NCBI GenBank assembly: GCA_025353305.1
Contig: JANXQX010000065.1
Coordinates: 1 to 10,736 of the forward strand
From: Holophagaceae bacterium
GTDB lineage: Bacteria; Acidobacteriota; Holophagae; Holophagales; Holophagaceae
Length of the DNA: 10,736 bases
Direction: 5' to 3'
In this document: piece after piece, positions 5,596 to 10,736 of the stretch
Layout: each line of letters starts with the position of its first letter
Position numbering within the stretch: position 1 is the stretch's first letter
Program-made: the position numbers and the translations under genes
The notes under the pieces: model-generated
Database searches by the model: none
Told to the model about the DNA's origin: nothing
The model's input: only the letters and a program-made list of their open reading frames with translations

Positions 5596-8500
5596 CTACT
5601 TCCACACCACGACCGTGATGCTGTAAGGCGGCAACATCATGGTGAAGGCGTTTACCTTCGTGATGGCGATATCGCTGAGATGATTCGGTACGACTGAATT
5701 GCCCTGAACAGGGGAACTGGCAGTGATCTGGTAGACCTGCGCAGTCGTGAAGGCCTGGGTGTGGGTCAGGGCCAGCCCCGCGCTGTGGCTCACGGTGTCC
5801 TTGTTGAGCAGGACGGTCACCACGCGGTTCGGATGGCCAGCGTCCAGGCTTGAATAGACGGAAGCCTTGGACACATCCGAGACTAAAGCTTCCATGCTGG
5901 TATCTCCGAAGGCTGCGCCCGCGCCATCGTAATTCCTGAATATCCTGAAGGCGCCGAACAGAAATGTTTCAATGCTTTGCAGGGGCCAGACATTGGCTGC
6001 GAAAACATTGTCCCGGCCAAAGATGCCCAGGCAGTCAGCTTCCGCGATGGCGCCGGAGATGTGGTCCTCACCGCCGTGGTTGTACTCGCTGAAGGCGAGC
6101 TTGGTGCCCGGGTATTGCGCGCTGATCTTCATCATCATGCGGGGAATGAGCTGGATGGGTCCCAAGGTCGACCACTGCGTGATCCAACTGGTCTCGGTGT
6201 AGGTGGTATCCCAGAGGGACCGCGGCGCCTGGACGCGGGCGGCCACCACCGCGGCGGAGTTGTCCTGGTTCACCACACGCACACCGCCGCCCTGGGCTTC
6301 GGAATACCAATGCAGATCAAGGACATCCAGCAGGCGCCGGCCCTGACTCTGGCTGGCGGTCTTCATCTGGGAGAGATAGTAGTCCAGGAAGTCCCCATGG
6401 GCACTTGCATCCGGCGCATTCTGCAGGTTCACGAAGCCGTTCCAGCCGTAGCTCACGGGTCCGAAGACCAGCGCCTGGGAAACCTGGTCCTTGATGGCTC
6501 CGGCCGAGGCGATGCTCAAGGGGAGGAACTGGTCATAGCGCAAGGCCGTGCGCTGGATTTCAAGATGCGTGCTGTTCCAGAGATCAGGTTCGTTGTCCAG
6601 CATGTAGAAGACGGGCCGGTTGGCGTCGGTTTTGGCGGTGGGGAACTTCGAATCGAGCCAATGCACGAATTCGTCCTGGTAGACCTTCCCATCCGTTGTG
6701 TCGGGCGTGGTGGTGAGCGCCGCGGGCTTCTTAGGGAGGTTCGGGAAGAATCGCGTGCTCACCGGATTACCGACATTGACATTGCCCGCCTCGTCCGCCG
6801 CCACCCAACCCTGCATGGGCACCGTGACGATGATCGCGGCATTGGCGCCCTGGGCGTTGGCCACCGAGGGCCGAATGGCCTCGCCGGGGATGGCGCTGGA
6901 GCTGAGGTAGCTGTCGCTGCTGTAGGGGCCCCAATCCGAGCCTGCATTGCTTGCGTTGGTCTCCCAGTTGTAGGCGGTCCAGCGGTTGCCACCGAGACGG
7001 CCAAGGGTCGTGCCGTTGGGCATGGTGGACCAGTCGCCGCCATTGAATCCATAGACCCATTTCGAGATGGCGTGTGCATTGTGGCCGGAGTGGATCGCGA
7101 ACTGCAGGTCCGCAGGCCCGGGGTTGTCGGGCGTGATGAAGCCGCCACTGTTGACCGTGACCGTAGCCAGAGCAGTGGTGGTGCCTGCCGGGTTGACGGC
7201 GGTCAGTGTATAGGTCATGGTGGCGGTGGGGCTCACGACCACCGATGTCCCTGTCACCGAGCCGATGATCGGCGCGATGGTGAGGCTCGCAGCGCCGCTT
7301 ACGGTCCAGTTCAAAGTGCTGCTCTGGCCCGGCAGGATGGCGGTGGGCGCCGCGGTGAAGGCACTGATGACCGGAGGTGGCACCACTGTGACGGTGACTG
7401 TGACGGCCTGAGTGGTACTGCCGTAGGGGCCCGTGGCGGTGAGCGTATAGATGGTGGTGGCACCTGGAGTCACGACAAGAGAGGTTCCACGCACCAAGCC
7501 GAGGGGCGCACCGAGGTTCGGCGTGATGAACACAGTGCTGGTGTCGGTGACGGCCCAGTTCAGAGTACTGCTTTGGCCTGCGGAAATGGTGGCGGGCGAA
7601 GCGCTGAGGGTGATGGCAGGCGCGGGCCCCGTGGGGTCGGCGGTGAAGATTGGGCCCATCTGGACGACTTCCAGATCCGAGCCCTTGATGCCGTTCAGGG
7701 ATTGCAGATCATTGTTGTCCCAGCCGGCGTTGGGCGCGCCGCTCATGAACCAGCGGCTGCCGTTGTCGGCGAGGATCATGCCGTAGGTCTTCAGGGCCTG
7801 GAGCACCACCCGCGATTGCGGTGGATAACCGCTGATGTTCACATTCGCCTTGAGCCGCACGCGCATGCCCATGGGCGGCGCAAAGGTGCTGGTGTTGCTG
7901 GAGGCCCAATGGCTGGCAGGCGATACATAGGCCCTGCGGGATGTGGGCACCGTGAAGCGAAGGGCATGGGTGATGGCACCCGCGGCCACTTCGTCATACC
8001 TTGCCAACCCAGGGAATATGGGCAGGCCCGCGGCATCCGCACTGGTCCAGCCGTAGGGCCGCATGGTGTTGGTTCTCAGATCCCAGATGGAACCGCTATC
8101 CGCGTTCCAACTGCCATTGCCCTGCAGTTGTGAACCGTAGAGTTCGTAGAGGATGCAATTGTCCCGATCCAGGAGAAGCACGTGGCGGTCGCCAGTGGTG
8201 GCAAGGGGATCGTCGCCCTCGATGGGGGGGGGAGAAGGGATCGGCATCGGACCCGGGTCGCTTTCGTTTCCGTACGCTTGATAGTTGATGTTCACTTTGG
8301 CTTGGGTTCCACCAACCACGCCGTAGGGAATGCCGATGCTGGATCCCTGCCAAAGGCCTGATCCGAAATCAGCCTTCAGGCCGCTGCCGGCGCCGATGAA
8401 ATTGATGATCGAAGTGCTGTTGGGATCCACCGGCAAGGCGGAGATGTTCTGGTTCCAGGCGCTGGTGTCCGGGAAGGCACGGTAACCGTGGAGATTCGAA

Positions 8501-10407
8501 TTGATGCCCAGGTCCAGGCTGCCGCAGCCTGTGCTGGAAAGCGGCGTCACAGTGACAGTGGCGGTTGAAGTCACGCTGCCTGCGGTATTCGTCGCGGTCA
8601 ACGTGTAGGTGGTGGTTCCCGTGGGGCTGACAATCTTGCTGGTGGTACCCGTCACGTCTCCCACACCGTTGTCGATGCTCAGGCTTGTGGCCCCCGACAC
8701 CGCCCAGCTCAGCGTGCTGCTCTGCCCAACGATGATGGTGGAAGGCGTGGCAATGAAACTGGAGATTGTAGGTGGCTGCGGCGCGGGATTCACGGTGACG
8801 GTGGCCGTGGCCGTGACGCTGCCCGTGGCATTCGTGGCGGTGAGCGTATAGGTCGTGGTGGCGCCTGGGCTTACGACCGTGCTGGTGCCAGTCACCGTAC
8901 CCACGCCACTATCGATGCTCAGGCTTGTGGCCCCCAACACCGTCCAGCTCAGCGTGCTGCTCTGGCCCACGGTGAGGGTGGGAGGCGTGGCGGTGAAACT
9001 GGTGATTGTAGGTGACTGCGGCGCGGGGTTAACGGTGACGGTGGCCGTGGCCGTGACGCTGCCGGTGGCATTCGTGGCGGTAAGCGTGTAGGTCGTGGTG
9101 GCGGTTGGGCTCACGGCCCTGGTGGTGCCCGTGACCGTGCCTACGCCATTGTTGATACTCAGGCTCGTGGCGCCGCTGACGGCCCAGCTCAGCGTACTGC
9201 TCTGGCCCACGGTGAGGCTGGAGGGCGTGGCGATGAAACTGGAAATGGTGGGCGGCTGTGGCGCGGGATTCACAGTGACCGTGGCCGTGGCGGTGACGCT
9301 GCCCACGGCATTCGTGGCAGTGAGCGTGTAGGTCGTGGTGGCGGTTGGGCTTACGGCCCTGGTGGTACCCGTGACCGTGCCTACGCCATTGTTGATGCTC
9401 AGGCTCGTGGCGCCGCTGACGGCCCAGCTCAGCGTGCTGCTCTGCCCTGAAGTAATGATCACGGTTGTCGCTGTGAAGCTGGAAATGCTCGGAGGTAAAG
9501 GCTGCGAGTTGGTGGTTACCGTGGCCTCCCCGAACCTGGCAGGATCCGCAACGCTCGTGGCGCGCAGTGTGGCGGTGCCGGGTGTCGAAGGCGCCGTGTA
9601 GGCGCCACTGGAAGTGATGCTTCCCGAAGTGGCGCTCCAGTTCACGGTGTGGTTCGACGTGCCCGTTACTTGGGCCGTGAAGTTTCTCCCTTCGTTCGTA
9701 AGCAGGGAAGCGGTGGCGGGAAGAACCACCACTGAAACCTGTCCCTGGCCTCGCACGATGATCTTGGCTCGGGCATGAAGGGTGGAATCCACCACACTGG
9801 TGAGTGACGCGTGGAAGACACCGCCAGCAGCGGGGGCCTGGTATCTGGCGAAAGCGAATCCGGACAGGGACCCCTGTGACGTGATGGTGCCCGCCGATGT
9901 TCCCTCGTCCAGGGCCCATCGCAAGTCTGGGGGATTCCCACCATAACCGAGCAGCATCGCCGTCTGACCCACCGGGAGCGTCATGGAGCTGGGCCAGATG
10001 CCAGAAGGTGATGAGGAGGCGCTGATGGCTTGGTTCGTTTGGCCGGACGCGGCCCCATCTTCATCCACGAAAACCTGTACCTGGACTGTTGAGGCGGGAT
10101 TCGCCACGCTGGTGGCCAGAAGTGTAAGTGGACCTTTGGTTGCTGGCGCGGTGAACATGCCCTCTGGCGTCACCTGTCCTGCCGTGCTGGACCATGTCAC
10201 CACCTGGTTTGAGCTGCCTTCCACGGAGGCAAGAAGGCTGGTCAGGCCACTGGGTGGGATCACAAAAGCTTCGGGGCTGGCCTTCACTGTTATGGTGACC
10301 GGAGGTGGCGTCGGGCTTGGGTTTTCGATGACTCCGGAAGAGCCTCCCCCGCATCCCAGAAGAGCTGAAAACAACGCCAATACCAGGAGTCTGCTGGGTG
10401 ATTTCAT
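5596..10407 (-). CDS. Giant multidomain lipoprotein with C-terminal GH44 endoglucanase/xyloglucanase
   Basis: Predicted surface lipoprotein of 1603 residues. The signal peptide ends in lipobox LLGC (Cys19) before GGGSSG. Then come three divergent Ig-like domains (about 38-114, 131-219, 222-300), four tandem 80-residue Ig-like repeats (305-625), a domain of unknown function (about 628-922), two more Ig-like domains (about 930-1006 and 1010-1087), and a family 44 glycoside hydrolase (about 1097-1603). GH44 enzymes are retaining endo-beta-1,4-glucanases, often active on xyloglucan. Family hallmarks are GGNRWTAYNWETNASNAGSD (1139-1158), LDNEPDLW with the acid/base Glu1273, LHWYSEAQGGG (1365-1375), and FSEYNHGGE with the nucleophile Glu1441. 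The C-terminal beta-sandwich seems complete (PPYSITVVVWK). Start: ATG 10407 has AGGGAG six bases upstream and gives a proper signal peptide; the frame stays open to 10623 but that extension would bury the signal. The role is probably plant-polysaccharide breakdown at the cell surface. I see no anchoring or secretion-system domain beyond the lipid anchor. Confidence 0.93.
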   Translation of the reverse strand: MKSPSRLLVLALFSALLGCGGGSSGVIENPSPTPPPVTITVKASPEAFVIPPSGLTSLLASVEGSSNQVVTWSSTAGQVTPEGMFTAPATKGPLTLLATSVANPASTVQVQVFVDEDGAASGQTNQAISASSSPSGIWPSSMTLPVGQTAMLLGYGGNPPDLRWALDEGTSAGTITSQGSLSGFAFARYQAPAAGGVFHASLTSVVDSTLHARAKIIVRGQGQVSVVVLPATASLLTNEGRNFTAQVTGTSNHTVNWSATSGSITSSGAYTAPSTPGTATLRATSVADPARFGEATVTTNSQPLPPSISSFTATTVIITSGQSSTLSWAVSGATSLSINNGVGTVTGTTRAVSPTATTTYTLTATNAVGSVTATATVTVNPAPQPPTISSFIATPSSLTVGQSSTLSWAVSGATSLSINNGVGTVTGTTRAVSPTATTTYTLTATNATGSVTATATVTVNPAPQSPTITSFTATPPTLTVGQSSTLSWTVLGATSLSIDSGVGTVTGTSTVVSPGATTTYTLTATNATGSVTATATVTVNPAPQPPTISSFIATPSTIIVGQSSTLSWAVSGATSLSIDNGVGDVTGTTSKIVSPTGTTTYTLTATNTAGSVTSTATVTVTPLSSTGCGSLDLGINSNLHGYRAFPDTSAWNQNISALPVDPNSTSIINFIGAGSGLKADFGSGLWQGSSIGIPYGVVGGTQAKVNINYQAYGNESDPGPMPIPSPPPIEGDDPLATTGDRHVLLLDRDNCILYELYGSQLQGNGSWNADSGSIWDLRTNTMRPYGWTSADAAGLPIFPGLARYDEVAAGAITHALRFTVPTSRRAYVSPASHWASSNTSTFAPPMGMRVRLKANVNISGYPPQSRVVLQALKTYGMILADNGSRWFMSGAPNAGWDNNDLQSLNGIKGSDLEVVQMGPIFTADPTGPAPAITLSASPATISAGQSSTLNWAVTDTSTVFITPNLGAPLGLVRGTSLVVTPGATTIYTLTATGPYGSTTQAVTVTVTVVPPPVISAFTAAPTAILPGQSSTLNWTVSGAASLTIAPIIGSVTGTSVVVSPTATMTYTLTAVNPAGTTTALATVTVNSGGFITPDNPGPADLQFAIHSGHNAHAISKWVYGFNGGDWSTMPNGTTLGRLGGNRWTAYNWETNASNAGSDWGPYSSDSYLSSSAIPGEAIRPSVANAQGANAAIIVTVPMQGWVAADEAGNVNVGNPVSTRFFPNLPKKPAALTTTPDTTDGKVYQDEFVHWLDSKFPTAKTDANRPVFYMLDNEPDLWNSTHLEIQRTALRYDQFLPLSIASAGAIKDQVSQALVFGPVSYGWNGFVNLQNAPDASAHGDFLDYYLSQMKTASQSQGRRLLDVLDLHWYSEAQGGGVRVVNQDNSAAVVAARVQAPRSLWDTTYTETSWITQWSTLGPIQLIPRMMMKISAQYPGTKLAFSEYNHGGEDHISGAIAEADCLGIFGRDNVFAANVWPLQSIETFLFGAFRIFRNYDGAGAAFGDTSMEALVSDVSKASVYSSLDAGHPNRVVTVLLNKDTVSHSAGLALTHTQAFTTAQVYQITASSPVQGNSVVPNHLSDIAITKVNAFTMMLPPYSITVVVWK
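5599..7119 (-). other. GH44 catalytic region of the giant lipoprotein
   Basis: Residues about 1097-1603. The acid/base Glu codon is at 6591-6589, within DNEPDLW. The nucleophile Glu codon is at 6087-6085, within SEYNHGG. Both sit where the GH44 family has them, about 168 residues apart, close to the spacing in the structurally studied clostridial enzyme (Glu186 and Glu359, as I recall). The domain length of about 500 residues fits a full TIM barrel plus beta-sandwich, so the enzyme should be active. Confidence 0.88.
7147..7620 (-). repeat. Two further, more diverged Ig-like repeats next to the GH44 domain
   Basis: Residues about 930-1006 and 1010-1087. Both keep the GQSSTLNW and YTLTA landmarks of the 240-bp repeats but differ in the loops (for example ITPNLGAPLGLVRGTS in the first). 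They are older members of the same repeat family and form the linker between the unknown domain and the catalytic domain. Confidence 0.75.
7642..8526 (-). other. Domain of unknown function inside the GH44 lipoprotein
   Basis: Residues about 628-922, set between two groups of Ig-like repeats. It is not Ig-like in composition: it is rich in Trp, Tyr, Asp, Asn and Gly, and has distinctive motifs FPDTSAWNQNIS (645-656), RHVLLLDRDNCILYELYG (741-758), GLPIFPGLARYDEVAAG (794-810), PPMGMRVRLKA (844-854), VVLQALKTYGMILADNGS (867-884) and GAPNAGWDNNDLQSL (890-904). I have an impression of similar segments in other secreted bacterial proteins but cannot name the family. Acidic and aromatic residues would suit carbohydrate binding or a second catalytic activity; this is inference. 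Confidence 0.6.
8536..9495 (-). repeat. Four tandem 240-bp repeats encoding 80-residue Ig-like domains
   Basis: Exact 240-bp periodicity across four units (9495-9256, 9255-9016, 9015-8776, 8775-8536; the last unit carries one extra codon). Each unit encodes the pattern PTISSF-ATP, GQSSTLSW, GATSLSI, GVGTVTGT, TTTYTLTATN, GSVTATATVTVNPAPQ. The first two units are closest. By eye, 9301-9444 and 9061-9204 differ at only nine of 144 positions. This suggests recent duplication within the gene, with a spacer-stalk role for the product. Confidence 0.9.
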
Positions 10408-10661
10408 GACGGGCTCCCTGTGAATTGGAAACAATCGGCAACGTTTTGCAACGCAATGGTCGACCCAGGTTCGACGAACGGCAGACTCCGGGTCCCCCGA
10501 TGGGTGGATCGTCCTTCCGAACTGCTCAATCTGCTGGATGAACGGGCCAAATGGAATTTTGATTACCCCCCGCCCCGCCGCGGCCCGTTCCCTCCATTCG
10601 GATGACTGGAGGCCGTTAATCATCCGTGGAATTCCCCACGGCGGGGGGGAGGAAGGACACC
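10408..10661. promoter_or_regulatory. Upstream region of the GH44 lipoprotein gene
   Basis: The only firm element is the minus-strand ribosome binding site AGGGAG at 10419-10414, six bases before the GH44 start. I cannot defend a -35/-10 pair. A direct repeat GCAACG-TTTT-GCAACG lies at 10438-10453, and a short dyad around AACGTT, GCAAAACGTTGC read on the minus strand, overlaps it at 10438-10449. It would suit a regulator site but is too short to be convincing. A hairpin CCGTGG-AATTCC-CCACGG is at 10624-10641, and a C-run/G-rich tract is at 10566-10580. The region probably holds promoters for divergent genes. Confidence 0.35.
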
Positions 10662-10736
10662 ATGTTTCCCCGGAGGTGGAATCACAAGTGTCCAGCGACC
10701 ATGATTATGCTTCCCGTCGGGCAAAGGCTGCCCGCC
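10662..10736 (+). CDS. Possible 5' end of a divergent gene, cut by the window edge
   Basis: ATG 10662 is preceded by a strong Shine-Dalgarno-like stretch, GGAGGAAGG at 10648-10656, and the frame stays open for 25 codons to the window end (MFPRRWNHKCPATMIMLPVG at its start). The peptide matches nothing I recognise. A 6-bp hairpin, CGGGCA-AAGGC-TGCCCG at 10718-10734, lies within it, so this stretch could instead be a terminator or other non-coding sequence. Low confidence because so little is visible. Confidence 0.25.
   Translation, partial: MFPRRWNHKCPATMIMLPVGQRLPA

Noticed and set aside
5977..8133. Long open frame (718 codons) on the + strand opposite the GH44 gene
   Set aside because: It lies wholly within the antisense of a protein with clear GH44 motifs. 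The translation is His/Arg/Gly/Asp-rich with no recognisable domain, and there is no good ribosome binding site. It is a shadow of GC-rich codon use.
8536..9495. Regular repeats considered as a CRISPR array or satellite
   Set aside because: The units are 240 bp, contiguous without unique spacers, and translate in frame into Ig-like domains.
9029..9919. 296-codon minus-strand frame rich in His-Arg-Gly repeats
   Set aside because: It is the shifted frame of the 240-bp Ig repeats; its periodicity simply copies theirs.
10408..10623. N-terminal extension of the GH44 protein to an ATG at 10623, and a small + strand frame at 10420-10605
   Set aside because: The extension would place 72 non-signal residues before a well-formed lipoprotein signal peptide that has its own ribosome binding site. 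The opposite-strand frame has no recognisable features.

Overview
This window looks like chromosome from a mid-to-high-GC, Gram-negative-type bacterium. The strongest lineage hint is the secreted protein on the minus strand. Its roughly 80-residue Ig-like repeats (GQSSTLSWAVSGATSLSI, TTTYTLTATNATGS) are a style I associate with Acidobacteriota, especially Holophaga/Geothrix-like organisms. That is a recollection of family style, not a search result. Two genes have lipoprotein signal peptides, one enzyme is ArnB-like (an envelope-sugar family), and there is no phage, transposase or CRISPR signature.

Layout: positions 1-171 hold the undefined tail of an open frame. Positions 189-881 encode a small lipoprotein with two Ig-like domains. 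Positions 895-1172 are a decayed, 3'-truncated tandem copy of that gene, ending just before a degenerate heptamer array (1181-1236). Positions 1280-2749 encode a soluble GAF-domain sensor histidine kinase with all catalytic motifs. Positions 2824-4251 encode its paralogue, in which the phospho-accepting His, the N-box Asn and the G1 motif are all replaced: a histidine pseudokinase. Positions 4254-4351 hold an inverted-repeat element built of heptamers around a GC hairpin. Positions 4374-5582 encode an ArnB-like PLP-dependent sugar aminotransferase. Convergent to it on the minus strand, 10407-5596 encodes a 1603-residue lipoprotein. It has three divergent Ig-like domains, four near-identical 80-residue repeats, a roughly 295-residue domain of unknown function, two more Ig-like domains and a C-terminal GH44 glycoside hydrolase with both catalytic glutamates. 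Positions 10408-10736 are its upstream region, with a possible divergent gene start at 10662.

How the genes may work together: the two kinases are paralogues 74 bp apart on one strand and probably form one signalling unit, with the pseudokinase as a likely partner or modulator. No response regulator is in view. The GH44 protein is probably displayed on the cell surface to attack beta-1,4-glucans or xyloglucan. The aminotransferase probably makes an amino-sugar for the envelope. I see no evidence that all of these form one pathway. The most interesting items are the active/inactive kinase pair, the unknown domain inside the GH44 protein, the recently expanded 240-bp repeats, the lipoprotein duplication and decay, and the heptamer-repeat intergenic elements.
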